From contig NC_089320.1 in NCBI RefSeq assembly GCF_036669915.1, positions 1,852,129 through 1,916,128 on the forward strand: DNA of 64,000 bases, written 5' to 3'. Of the stretch, positions 33,863 through 45,916 are shown one piece after another (the stretch's first letter is position 1; each line of letters opens with the position of its first letter). Origin of the DNA: Pocillopora verrucosa (Eukaryota; Cnidaria; Anthozoa; Scleractinia; Pocilloporidae). The translations under genes and the position numbers were made by a program. The notes beneath the pieces are model-generated. The model was not told the DNA's origin and searched no databases. It worked only from the letters and a program-made list of their open reading frames with translations.

Positions 33863-36800
33863 ATGAGCTCACCAATTTCTAGCTTGAAGAAAGGGAAAAG
33901 GACTCCACTCGATCCCAGGTAACAGTTGAAATTGGAAACGAAGATAAGTCTTAATGAGCACATTTTCTAGATCGCTTTGCGTTGCTAAGATAACTTGGTC
34001 CAAATGTGGACTGTCTTTGTGTTTTCTCTGGTTACTACCGGTCTAAATGTATTGGTTGTTTTCATGACAATTTGAACGATACTATACCGATCAAGACTTT
34101 GAATTGTTTGCTTCTTTACTGTTTCTAGTCTGGCTATCTTTTGAGTTTGGGTTATTTGTCAAAGTATGTTTCAATAAAGCACTGATTAATGTTATGTTTT
34201 TCCATCTGCATGGGGTGAACATGAATAAATTTTCAAAAATTTTTGACTGATCTAAAATTTGAATTTGTCATGATCAAGAGAGATAACGCGTCACGATTCA
34301 TAATTATTCTTGGTAACAGAGCCTTTTTTCAAATTTATTATATTTTTATTCCAACTAACAATAATAGTAACAGTTATGATGATAATAATTGTAAAAAACA
34401 GAAAAAAAAGAGTAAATGTTAGTTTGTAATAAAATGACACCACACAGACAAAATCTACAATATTTATCTTGTAAAAAGAGGTTATGGGTTGTCATGGAGA
34501 TGAATACACTTTGAAATAGAAGCAACAATTAACTCAGGAAACTTCAACTTAGCAGAAGAATTATTCAATCCCTGAAAATATTATCAAGTCTATTGACAGA
34601 TACGCTTAATCTGTTTTCTCAAATTTTTCAGGCAAGCTCAAGTTCCATTCAGAAATTTAGAGCATGCTTCAGGTTAGTAATCAAAGTTTTATTGTAAATA
34701 GAATAAGACAGATAGTAAGTTTTGAGCTCTGTAAAGAAACATAGAAAGATGTTTTTTTTCTTGTCACAAGCATGGGACAAAGAAAAAATTCTGAGTCCCT
34801 ATAAGGAATCGAACTTCAGACCTTCAGATTCTGTACTCCGATGTTCTACCACTAAGCCACTCTATGGTGAGCAAGGTCTATTACAAAGTTCATATGACAC
34901 GCATCCTGCATACTACTAGGATCAGGAATGTCAATAGCATCATGTAAGATTTGATTCCTCATAGGGATTGAGTTTGTTGTTTTGTTAGTTTGCAATCATT
35001 TAATGTGGTGTGTTGATATTTATTCCATTAAGTTGAACTTCCTGGTGGTTCATTGAAAAAAGATGGATTGTCTAAAGTACCAAAGTCCTCAAGCTCAACA
35101 AATGGTGAGGGTAGCTCACTGGTTAATGTAAATATTTTTCATACTTACTCTCTAATTAAAGGAGAGTTCCATACAACAACATAGGTCCTCCTTCTAAAAT
35201 CAATTGTTAAAAACTGGATCATTGGATAGTGAGTTTTCATAGCCGAGAGTTTTCATAGCCAATAGCCATGATGAGTTATGAGCCATTATACTGTGCTCTA
35301 AAAATATTGTAAGTGTATGCATCAAAAAAATAACATAATAAAATAAAGATGGGGAGATTTATCCATTCCACTCATGCTTGTTGGGTATTAGATGATTATA
35401 GCGAACCCGGCCATACAGGCCTTGTTGGCCATCTAAAATCTTATATTTAACACAGGCTAGTGGAATAATTGTTTATTAACACTACAAAGCACTCAGTTGA
35501 TGAAGACCCCAATAAAGCTTGTTTATTGTTGTTAAGGAACTTTGAGGTTGTAATTTTCAGTACATTTTTTTTATGATAAATAAATAAATATTGAAATAAT
35601 TCATATAATTTTATCCTTTGCTATGTGTTATAAATGTGATAATTTATCAGCCTACTTGCTGTCAGTTACCTCTATCAACAACAATACTCACAATATGAGG
35701 CAAAAATATGTTGGACTGACAGTTACAGTACATTCCAACAAAAACCTAGGAAATTGTCCAGTGTAGAAGTTGCAGCCTTAATTTGGTATTTTGTGGTGAT
35801 TCATGGATAAATGCAACCATTAATTGCTGATGTTTTATAGCGCCATCAGACAGAGATCTTCTGAGCAGTATGATGTCACGTCTGGCTCAGGTGGAACAAC
35901 AACTAAAATCTGCGCAGGCACAGATAGGAGAAAAGGTGAGAGCCAGCTGCCCCTGTGCACATCATTGACGACATTTAGGGTAGCCCAAAATGTTTGCCAT
36001 ATCCTTCATTTATTTGACTGTGTTGTATTACTGCCTGTAATAGTCAACCAATACTCATCCAATAACTGGTTAAAAGATGTGTATTAAGGATTCACTGCGG
36101 TCTTTGATTTACAAGTCTGGTTTCAAAGTTTAACCACACTTGTGCGCTTGAGACCAATAGAAAATGAGAGGTATAACGTTGAGGCATAATGAAAATAGTT
36201 AGGTCTCATTTTCCTGCTTCTTACATATCATGGTGTAATGTGCAATGGTGAATAGCAGATATCGTTTTGTATGTCATTTCATCAAAGTCTTACCATACAT
36301 TATAATGCTTTAAATAAAGTTATGATCTATCAGAGTGCAGTAAACTACTAACAATAACTATGATATTTATAGTAACAATGAGCAGGAGCTTATTCCATGG
36401 CAAAACATGGTGAAGAATTTTGCTTCTCTCTTTCTCTTTTCCTTATTTTTTGCTATGATTCTTACATCAATCGTGAATATCCAATTTATTAGCTATTCTG
36501 ATAGTGTGCTGGTGTTACACTTGAGGGTGGGGAGAGACATAGTCTACTTCAGCATCATTACCTCTAGTTACACCCCTAAGGCATCAGGGAGCATTTCGCC
36601 TGAAGAGCCCATGAGTTGTTGTGATAGAGATTCAGAGGAACAATGTCAAATTATCACTTTGTGTATATCAATGATAGGTTAGCTTGTTGTCTGTGTTTAT
36701 CTATCGTAGGATAAGAAGATTAGAATACTAGAGGAGAAAGCTAAATTGTTGGAGAAAGCTCGAGGTAAGGACAATGGTTAACACACAGAAACCCGTCAGC

Positions 36801-39800
36801 AAATGCACAGTCATGTATTTGATTGCATACATACACTTTATAGTTGCTACTATTCGCTCTCAGACTTTTTATAAAGGCTATCACAAAATGTTTGAACGTG
36901 ATTCTAATATACTAAATTGCCTTTTTTAGGATATAACTCTGGCACAATAACAGAGTTGGAGAAGAAGTGTAGAAGACTACAGACCCAAGTGTTTCAGATG
37001 GAGGTATGAACATGGCTGTTTTGTTGCATGAAGCGAGGAGGTGTATTTTTACATCCTGGGTGGGGGTAAAAATAACCAGGGGGGGGGGGGGTTAATGAGT
37101 TCTCGAGTTACTTTAAGGACACTGCCTGCTTTTCTCGCTGTGCATACTTTCTGCGCTCACGCAATGGTCATGGCCACGCGCGCGCGAATTGTAGCCTTAT
37201 GAACAAAGGAAGAGTCATCCGTGATTTTTAGACTGAGGATTTTTAGTAAAAGGAGGAGATGGCATCGCTCCACTGTGGCCTGGGTTCGATTCCCGGAGCT
37301 GACTTCACACGTGGGTTGAGTTTGTTGTTCGACGGTTTCTCTCCGGGATGTTCGGGTTTTCTTCCCGCCGCCAAAAGCAACACTCTAAATTCCAATTTTG
37401 ACCCGGAAACGATGGACATTGAGTCACTTAGTGTAAGTTCCGTTGCTTCACTCCAACTCCAATTGTTAAACGCAAGGTTTGTTTTCTTTACCACAGGAAT
37501 TCCTTGCTGATTATGGTATGGTCTGGGTTGGAGATGACGCTAGTGACTCTGATTATGAAGTTTTAGAAGAACCAACATCCACACCTGCCCCCAGCTCAGT
37601 CAGCAGACAAGGAGTTTGGAATCCAAGTAAACTGAGCCTTTTCATATTGTTTCTCTCTAAACGTGGTGTCGAAAGATCCTTGCATCCCCACTCTGCAACG
37701 CATTCTGGGACTTGTACCATAGCGGTGTTGTTTTCCATCTAAACATGCAGAAATAACTATATGACCGGTTCAAAAAAGTCCCAAGGTTTTATATATGTGT
37801 TTTTGCTTAAAGAACTAGACTACGAGCAGTCCATGCTTTTCGGCGAAGTCCGTCGCACAAGGAAGAAAGTCAGTGAAAAAAAAGTTGTTGGTGTGCCGCT
37901 CGGAACACTGTGTAAGCTAACATCAATTTTTCACGAATTTTTTTTCTGATTCGTGGAGCTTCACCGAAAAGCAGGGACAACCTGTAGTCTGTTAGAGCAT
38001 ATATCTCCATGTGAACGATCACCAGTCGAATGTGTAAAAGTTAAAAGAAAGAAATGTTGGACATTTCGTTTTTTGAGCTCAAGTCTGCATTGGCGACTTG
38101 TTGGTCACAATTTGGACAATGAAACTACAACCTACTTATCATTTCCTTTTCACTGAAAAAACAAGTCTTCCTTTTATCAAAAAGTGTCATCATAGAATGA
38201 GTTTTTCTCTACATACCAATCACTCTTTTGACTCATTTCTTTTTTTTTATGTTTCCCTTTGATGTTAGACTCCTCTCTGGTTACGTCAGCACCATATGAC
38301 TTTCAAATGGACTTTGATGTTGTTTTGAAGAATATCAGGGAACTGAACATTCTGGCAGGAGAGGGCTGTAGTGATGTATCACGGACTAAAGATGGAGCAC
38401 GACTTAAGGTGAGGAATTTTTGTAGAACTTATAATAAGGAAGATAATGTTGGCCTATTCGTAGACTAGATACTAGTTGAGTGCTTTGTTACTAATTGAGG
38501 TAGGAAGCTACATGTTGTAAGGCAATTTTTTCCGCTCTTTCCTAACATGAGTATGACCCTATTTTTTGAGAATGTTGCCTTTACCATTGGACTTAAACCC
38601 CAAATGTTCAGCAGTGTCTAATATTTATTAATGATTCAATTTAGGTTCGCGATTCCGTGCCCTTGGTTTTGTATTCAAACGGCATTCTTATGTTTGGAGG
38701 ACCTTTCAGGCCATATTCAGATCCAGTTACTCAGGTTAGTAATTCGTCACCAGTCGTTTATTACGTAAAGCAGTTTTTCATCGAATGTCATGAGACCAAA
38801 AACAAAGCAATCACAACGGCCAATTAGAACGAAGGAAGATATCACCAGAAGCCTATTAGAACGCAGAGTAACAACAACTTGTTTTTACGAGCTTCAGTGA
38901 TCGTTTTTAGTTTTGGTTTTGTTTTGTTTTGCTGTTGTTTGTTTTTTGTTACGTAAAAAAAACTTTAAAAGATGTATGGGTTTCCTTCAAATATTTTCAT
39001 CTCGATTCACATTTAAACAAGCTACAGTACGTGCATTAAAATTCATATATCAATGCCTTTTATCAAAGTAATCACCGATAAGTATTTAATTGCTGTGTAT
39101 GCTCAGTAAAACTCCTGTATCGTTGCTTACACTGATTTTTTGTTTTTGCGATCATACTCTCTTCAGCAATGTATGCAAGATATAATGGACGGATATTTTC
39201 CAAGTGAGTTACAGACCAGATATCCCGGTGGAGTTCCTTTTGAGGTACTTGCTTAAATTTAGTTAACTCTTAGCAGTATCGAAGGGTTTATTCCGGCTCG
39301 ACCTTTCATGACATAATGTCCTCCTGATTGCGGTGGACAGTGCAGGTGAAATGTTCACCTTGATCGTCATATGATGACACTTTAATTTTCACGCGAGTAT
39401 CTATTTCAAAATTGAACTGTTGCCGCGAAATATTTACGATAACGAGCTGCACGCAACCAAGTTTTATGTAACTGATTCGCGTCTTGTTTTGTGTGTGACA
39501 GGTACAGGACAAAAGAGATGTTGTGTTTGAAGACAGAAGGACAGCACTTCTGTTTCCTGGAACAGGGAAGTCATTGGCTGGTGAGGAAAATGCCAAAAGC
39601 CACCGAGTCGAGGGTCATACACCAGGTCTGTTTAGTCGGTGGTATTCACTTTGAAAATAAAGCAAAATAAAAAGGAGGCAATAACCTTCTGCGCAATGAT
39701 ACTTGTGTTGCTTTGTATTCTTACCGTTTTTCTTTTATCCAGAAAATCCATTATTTTAATTTTTCAGGACAAAAGCAACAGTCCGTGGATCAATTTTTGT

Positions 39801-41560
39801 CGCGGCTTCCTCAGTCTGTTATCAAAGATGGTAAAATAATTGACGTGAGATCAGGAGTGGAAAATGTTATCAAGGTTTGTAGCCTCACAGATAGGAACTG
39901 AAGTGATCCTTTTCTTTTATTAAAGTGTTCAAAACCACTGAAGATGATATCAGTTAGCCTGCGGTGCAGGCGTTTTATCAGGACGAACTAGCGATACAAG
40001 CTCGCAGTCGTTATCCGGCCGGCCATTTTTGACTGAGAGTTGTAGTGGAGGTGGGGGGAGGAGGCGTGGAAGACGAGGTTTCCATTGCGACACTCCCTCC
40101 CCTCTCCTCCCTTTTTCCCGTCACTCACCCCTTGGTAAAAATTAATTTCTCTTCCCAGCCTCTTGTACTTTACTGAACTATTATCGTTTTAAGTATTCTG
40201 TTTTACATTGAGAGAAGTTGTTTGCAAAAGTTGATCCTACTCCATGCTGAATAGAGCTTTTCGCTTTAACAGGGTGGAGAAAGACAATCAGATATCCAAG
40301 TTCTAGACACTCCTGTGCTTCAAGAGATAAAATTAAGGTTAGGAAATTTGGAGTTTCCTTTCGTTAGGACGTATAGCATAGTTACAGACTTTCAGGTACT
40401 AGCATCGGAGAAAAGTGTTCTGTTGATCTTAATCGTCGCCAGTAAAAGTATATGTGGAGCAATTCAGTTACCTGATGCTTCATGCATGACTTCCCAGAGT
40501 TCAACTCAAACCTGTAGGTGCGGGTCATAGCTGCTGTTATTCAGCTAACTTTTGCCACTACAAGAGCGGAAGCTGCTGTGAATCGAGCTTAGTGATTGCT
40601 GCCATTTTGGGACAGTTGTGGCTAGGTTAATAATCTGTTTCAAATTTACGGCATCCGTGGCCGAATTTCGAGCTCATTTGAAGACGATATTCGAGCGGAT
40701 AGGTTACGTGTGGGGAGTGGTTAACTTTTCTTCTAACCTTTTTACATGGCAGAAATAAAATTGTACGTTTTCGCATGCCTCTCCTTTTTAAGACTTTTCA
40801 TTGTCTTCGTTGTATTCCTTTAGAGGTGCTGAGACTACAAGACCTCAATCAGCCGGTAAAACGCAGGTTTCTACTTTGAGGATCAAATCAGAGACAGGAG
40901 AAATGGTTGGATCTTGTTTTGTTTTGTTTTATTTTCTATTTCATTTATTTATGTACGTATTTATCTATGTTTGTCGTACAAGTCTCTTCAACCCCTTCAT
41001 TTGACTTTTTCGTCTCTTTAGACATATATCCTGAAGATGAAGTTTACAGATTGTATACGAGATGTTAGAAGTCACATTGATGCTGCAAGGTATGCAAAGA
41101 AACGATAGAACACTATCGGATGAAAAACTAAAACTTATTCATGTCGATGTTTCGGTTCACTAGATAATCAAATTGAGCTATGCTCATATCGAAATGAATG
41201 AAGAGATGTTCGAAACATCAATGGTTGTTGCTATTAAATCACTTGCTGTGGAAGTCCAATTCGCAATTTGGGAGCTTGGACTTCTTCTTTCGTTTTACCG
41301 CACTTTGCAGACGTTCGTGTAATTTTACCTTTCCCAAGTGGGACTTATGCCTTAAACAATGTCTTATTAGAATGAAAATTGTCCGTAGCATTTAACGGAA
41401 TTTTTCTTTTTCTTTTTCTTTTTATAGGCCGAAAGATGCTCCACCCTACGAAATAAAAACGTCTTTTCCTAACAGAGTTTACGATGATCCTAACGCAACT
41501 TTACAAGAATGTGGTTTAGTGCCCAATGCAACTCTTCACCTTCTTGTCAAGAAAGTTTGA
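33863..41560 (+). CDS. UBXN11: UBX domain-containing protein 11 (UBXN11)
   Basis: Sixteen exons join in phase into 469 aa: 33863-33918, 34632-34672, 35033-35104, 35841-35935, 36710-36764, 36930-37003, 37497-37626, 38269-38408, 38645-38734, 39167-39244, 39502-39625, 39768-39874, 40273-40337, 40824-40905, 41022-41089 and 41428-41560 (TGA). The N-terminus MSSPISSL matches the human start MSSPLASL. A coiled coil covers residues ~58-135 (LAQVEQQLKSAQAQ, LEEKAKLLEKAR). A SEP domain (~225-290) has LYSNGILMFGGPFRPY and DGYFPSELQ. The UBX fold (~390-469) carries an FPNR turn, the type of loop that docks UBX proteins on the p97/VCP ATPase. Human UBXN11 binds Rnd GTPases and is linked to actin organisation (family knowledge). 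The long proline/glycine repeat tail of the mammalian protein is absent; this protein ends at the UBX fold (LHLLVKKV). Confidence 0.93.
34705..34885 (-). mobile_element. tRNA-derived SINE in UBXN11 intron 2
   Basis: On the minus strand, TGGCTTAGTGGTAGAACATC fits a Pol III A box and AGTTCGATTCC a B box about 35 bp later. A non-tRNA body follows (GGGACTCAGAATTTTTTC, GTGACAAGAAAAAAAACATC) and ends near GAGCTCAAAACTTAC. The tRNA part does not form a full cloverleaf, so this is a SINE and not a tRNA gene. Confidence 0.75.
37255..37480 (+). mobile_element. tRNA-derived SINE fragment in UBXN11 intron 6
   Basis: GGCCTGGGTTCGATTCCCGG contains a perfect Pol III B box (GGTTCGATTCC). It is followed by GTGGGTTGAGTTTGTTG and CTCTCCGGGATGTTCGGGTT, a body typical of coral-type SINEs. 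The A-box half is poorly preserved. The element ends within about 20 bp of the exon 7 acceptor at 37497. Confidence 0.7.
39958..40165 (+). repeat. GCCTGCGGTGCAGGC repeat, copy 2 (UBXN11 intron 12)
   Basis: Same start hairpin, CTCCCCTCTCC pyrimidine tract, GTCACTCACCCCTTGG and TTCTCTTCCCAGCC end as the copy at 18228-18440, in the same orientation. The interior contains CGGCCGGCCA. Confidence 0.65.
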
Positions 41561-41834
41561 TACAACTACAAAGCTGCAATGCACCTTCGTCAATCTTGAA
41601 CTTTCTTTACGCATGCGTTAATTGACGATCCTCCGTGATGTTTGACCACAGGAACCCACACAAACGGTGCGTCGGTTTGTATAACTGAATTTGGAGGAAA
41701 TACATGGGAATGTCGAAACTTCTAGAGTAAGTCGTTCTACTATGCACTCGGATGATTGTCCGCTGCCGAACCCTTCGAATCGGTAAAATTTAGCATTTTC
41801 AGTTACAGAAACCACAATACAACATACCTAGTAC

Positions 41835-41945
41835 ATTATTCGCTCTGACTAAGCGCTAACGCTCGAAACTTCAGCTGTAGAAAATCTTTACAATGGCTAA
41901 TTTACATCATCAACTCAGTTGATAAAACAAATTATATAGTAATAC
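41835..41945 (+). mobile_element. Penelope-like retroelement tail, copy 3
   Basis: TTCGCTCTGACTAAGCGCTA, GCTCGAAAC, ATGGCTAATTTACATCATC and a CAACTCAGTTGAT palindrome repeat the block order of copies 1 and 2. It is truncated before the CCACCGACGCAG block. Confidence 0.6.
41841..41876 (+). ncRNA. Degraded hammerhead core, copy 3
   Basis: CUGACUA (41845-41851) has lost the second G of CUGANGA. The GCGC-UAAC-GCUC stem and GAAA box remain, but the cleavage segment reads CUUC where a GUC is expected. Probably inactive. Confidence 0.45.
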
Positions 41946-42889
41946 CTAGTAGTAAAATGTTTAATTTGAAATTTAATGAGTGTTTGTGGGATGTTATGGA
42001 ACTTTTCGATTTCCCCATAAATTTCCGTTAAATTTATGATACAAATGGCCACGCCGTTGCGTGGTTTTCTTGTGGTTATCCTGACAGCTTTGCAGAACAT
42101 CCATCCACAGGACAGCAAATAAGAAGCAGAAAAAGAAGTTATCCTTACTAACGTTAGCCTCTCAACAACTGGTCTCTTTTTTTTTTCGTGTGTAAATGGT
42201 GTAAATATTAAAATAGCGACTAAGATAAATAATACTTGTATTTTTACGTACGATTGCAGCTGTCTGATAACTGACGTGTTCCAAGTAGGTTTATGCAACG
42301 TAATGAGATTATGAATTTCTATTTAAAACGGGAATCATTTAAGTAGAATATGAAACACACGGTTTCTTTAATATTTATTGAGACGTTCGTACCATTTCTT
42401 TTTTTATTTGTTTTTAATATTTGATATCATCTTTTACCGTTGTAATGAAATTGTATTTAGGATGGAAAATATACACTAACTTACTCTAAAATGGACACTC
42501 AAACCGATCTATTCGTAGAATGGGATACTCGTGCGTTGCTGCATCATTCGTGACCGTTTTTTGGTCCCTTGACCAAATTACTATTCTCTGCTGTCCTATC
42601 AATGAATCAGTCAACAAACTGAACCTACGTTCTTCAGTATTTGCTTGTGCGACGCCAATAGCCTTTCCTCCCGAGACATAGTACACTACAGGGTTGAAAA
42701 TCAAAATAGACTATGAAAGCAGAGGTACTGTAGGATTGTGGGAAGCTTCCTGGCCGAGCACAGTCTTTCATTATGCAGACAAATATTATGATCGAATAAA
42801 TTAATGGATAGTTTCTATTGGTCTGTAAGTTAATTGTTATGCCCTAGAACTGTGCATAGTGAGGGCCAAAAAAACCCTTCAATGACCAT

Positions 42890-42942
42890 GTTAGCTTCTC
42901 AACCATTCACCCCTGTCAGGGGTGAGTGGTTGAGAAGCTAAC
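42890..42942. repeat. 24-bp-arm hairpin downstream of the PIG3-like stop codon
   Basis: GTTAGCTTCTCAACCATTCA and four more bases form one arm. After a TGTCA loop, the complementary arm follows with a single mismatch. On the minus strand it begins about 31 nt past the oxidoreductase TGA, so it is probably inside the 3' UTR. Confidence 0.8.
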
Positions 42943-42972
42943 CAACACCTGGCCTTGAGAGCCAAATGCAGA

Positions 42973-45916
42973 TCAGAGTTCAGATTTGTTTATTGTGACA
43001 TTTTCATCTACTTGAGGTGTAGCTATCTTAATAACTATTTTTCCAATGTTTTGGTTGGACTCCATCTTCATGTGAGCAAGTTGAATCTGATCCATTGTAA
43101 ACACTGAGTCCACAATGGTCTTCATTTTACCAGTGGCAAATAGTGGAACAATGGTTTTTGTAAATGCTTGCACTAATTCTGCCTTGTACTGTGGAATAAA
43201 TTTAAAAATAAGTAAAATAGAGAAAATACAAAATGTCCTGGGGGTCCTTTGACATGAAAAAAATGAGGGGAGAGGGGAGTGGCTGAATCTCATTTCCAAG
43301 GTCTTTCTTTACCTTGTCACAGGGTTGTTGAGGGAGTGCAGAGGATTGATGCATTTCATCAATATGGAAACTGTGCACTGCAATTTAAGACTTTCCTTTT
43401 CTGATTTCCTATAGGACACCACTCTTCAAGATGAATAAACTTACCTCAAGAGATCTACTTCTCAGTGTTGTGGCTATGAGTGATCCTCTCTTTTTTAACA
43501 AATCTCTAAGTAAGTTCCCACTCACATTTCCTCCTCCTAACAAACCATACAGTACCCAACGACCATCAAGAGCAAGGCTCCTAATGTTTTGCTCCCAGAA
43601 GGAACTACCAACACAGTCGAGGATTACATCTGCCCCTTTTCCTGAGGAAATAACAAAAATTCCTAAAAATCTTAACACAAGTAGCATGTTGCCAGAGTGC
43701 AAAGGCCTCGCACCATTGTAGATAGTACAGTTCTATTAGTGTATCATTATGGTATCCAGTTTATAATCTCATTATTTTCTTTGGCAGAAAGCTGTAGGAA
43801 ACATTTGGTAGAATTTTCTTACATTATCAGGGAGGAGAGGTGGAGGGGCAGGGGAAGGGGGCCAGAAAGAGCTGTCTTTGACACAAGACATACTGTTGTA
43901 GATTAAGAATTACAGCTTGCCATTGCAACCTTTAAGAATGTATTTCATTCTAAAATCTTGAAGTTTCATTACACTGTCTAGTGAAAAATGATGAGAAGGG
44001 ACAAAGCAATAATTTCTAATGTGTTATCTAATCTAGATCTTGTACCCAGACCTTCCACAGCCATGCATTTCAGTTACAGCTAACTGGTAGGGTCTGGGTA
44101 GGAGATTAGGTGTTATCTTGACACACCTAATTTCCCTTTAAAATTTAAAATTTTATTATAGAAGCAGTCTATAGGGAAATATTAAATTAGGTCTTTGGAG
44201 GTGAAGGCTCAGTTGGTGCCAGAGAAGGAAGTTTTAAGTTAGGAAAAGGAAGACAGGGGGAGATTTCTACCACCAACTTGTTTTCAAAAACAGACATAAG
44301 CTTTTCATTGTCATCAAAACAGCACCAAGAATTCATGAACTATCTTTGAATAATACAACACCTCCTGTCACACTTTCTATCCAGTAGGAAAAATCTCCTG
44401 TCTTATAATTGAAGCCTCCCTTGGCTCCAAGTGACTCTGCCATTTTGATCTTTTCCTCTGAGCCTGCAGTCACATATGGCTGTGCTCCAGCCACTAATGA
44501 CAGTTGTACCAGTGCTGTTCCAACACCACTGCCACCAGCATGGATAAGCACCACATCACCACTTCTAACTCTCCCAAGAAAGTGCAGAAGTTGATATGCT
44601 GTTAGCCATGCTTCAGGAATGGCTGCAGCATCAGAAAATTCAAGAGAATCAGGTGCAGGCATGACAAGGACCTCTTCAACAGCAACATATTCTGCATACC
44701 CTCCTCCTTATCAGAAAACAGCAAATTAGTAAATTACAGAATATTACAATGCCCATAAAAGCCAGTTATTACAGGGGACATGGCTAAGGGGGAGGGGGGG
44801 GGGTTCCTGAGGTGCTCATCACTCACCCATCCCTTACCTTTGAGAGATAATTTTCATTAAGTGATTAGATTAACACAAATCTCATACTATGGTTTGTGAA
44901 AAACTGCGAATATAAGGAATGTACATGGCATGAATGTTCTCTAGTGCCTGTCCTTCATACATTATGATACAAGATCATATATATAAAGAAGTAAAGCATG
45001 TGTCAGTCCCCTATATGTAAGGCACAATTAAATTAATAACCTACACACCTTCCCATCCTTAAAATATCCTTGCTACACCCCTGTATCTACATAGCATAAT
45101 TTTTTTGGCTAAAGAACAAAGCTTGTTGAAAACCGCTTCCCTTCCAACAATGAGAACAGAGGTCATTGCCCCAATCTTCTCTTAGCTGCTTGTGGCACTG
45201 GTGCTTGCAAGGTAAAGAAAGAACTGCAAGACTTTATGAAATAACGTACTGACCTCCCAATAAAGACATAACTTTGTCGCCTTTCCTGTAAAAGTCAAAA
45301 CAAAACAAAACAAAATTCAGCTACGTTTTACCAGCATTTCATCATGCAGAGAGGCTCGGATAGAAGGGGTGTGAGGGGGGGGGGGGGGAGGTGGGTGTTG
45401 TGGTTGGCACAGAAAGATCCATCTGGAATAAGGAGCTAAAATAAACATTTCAAACAATTGCACTGCAACTGTCATTGTACTTCAGTATTCAGTAATCCAT
45501 CCTACATCTACCCTTACGGTTCTAAAGCAGTATTCGATCAGCGCCTGTGAAGGGTGTGTGACGATACAGGACGGTACAAAGCTTGAAATAACAACTTACT
45601 TCCATTTCCTAACACATTCCTCTCCCACTTCTTCTATCACACCAGACACCTCAAGTCCAAGAATGTCCGATTCCCCAGCAGGGGGAGGGTAGAGTCCTCG
45701 CCTTTGGAGAGTGTCTGCCCGATTCAATGCAGTGTATTCCACGCGGATCAACACTCGTGTCTTTTCGGCTGTTGGCTTTGGAGCTGTGCCGATATGTAGG
45801 TTCTCTGCGCCACCGGGTGTAAATAGAACAGCTTTCATTTTAGGATTCCCATAAACGATGTTGGTGGCTAGAAATAAATCGCATAGTACAACTACAAGAA
45901 ATTTCAGTGATCTCAT
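42973..45916 (-). CDS. PIG3/TP53I3-like quinone oxidoreductase with N-terminal signal sequence
   Basis: Five exons in phase, 368 aa: 45600-45916, 45254-45285, 44362-44706, 43445-43641 and 42973-43188 (TGA). The protein belongs to the zinc-free quinone oxidoreductase branch of the MDR superfamily, closest in my reading to human TP53I3/PIG3, an NADPH:quinone reductase. Hallmarks are [11 protein letters not shown] near the start, [14 protein letters not shown], the substrate/cofactor segment [14 protein letters not shown] (~140-153), the Rossmann glycine motif [29 protein letters not shown], and [15 protein letters not shown]. Unlike human PIG3 it has an extra ~26-residue hydrophobic leader ([20 protein letters not shown]) before [10 protein letters not shown], so it may enter the secretory pathway. 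Translation from the internal Met27 would give the ordinary cytosolic form. A copy of its last exon lies 1.5 kb upstream at 47397. Confidence 0.9.

Larger units (their letters stand above)
41561..42972. other. Interval between convergent UBXN11 and PIG3-like 3' ends
   Basis: This holds the UBXN11 3' UTR, a Penelope-like tail (about 41835-41945) and a strong hairpin (42890-42942) just past the oxidoreductase stop codon. I found no convincing exon; the open frames at 41915-42298 and 42486-42704 (-) resemble nothing I know. Confidence 0.6.

Noticed and set aside
34825..34895. tRNA gene on the minus strand
   Set aside because: Pol III A and B boxes are present, but the acceptor and anticodon stems do not pair and a typical SINE body follows, so I call it a SINE.
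43431..43721. 96-codon plus-strand frame
   Set aside because: Antisense shadow of exon 4 of the PIG3-like gene.
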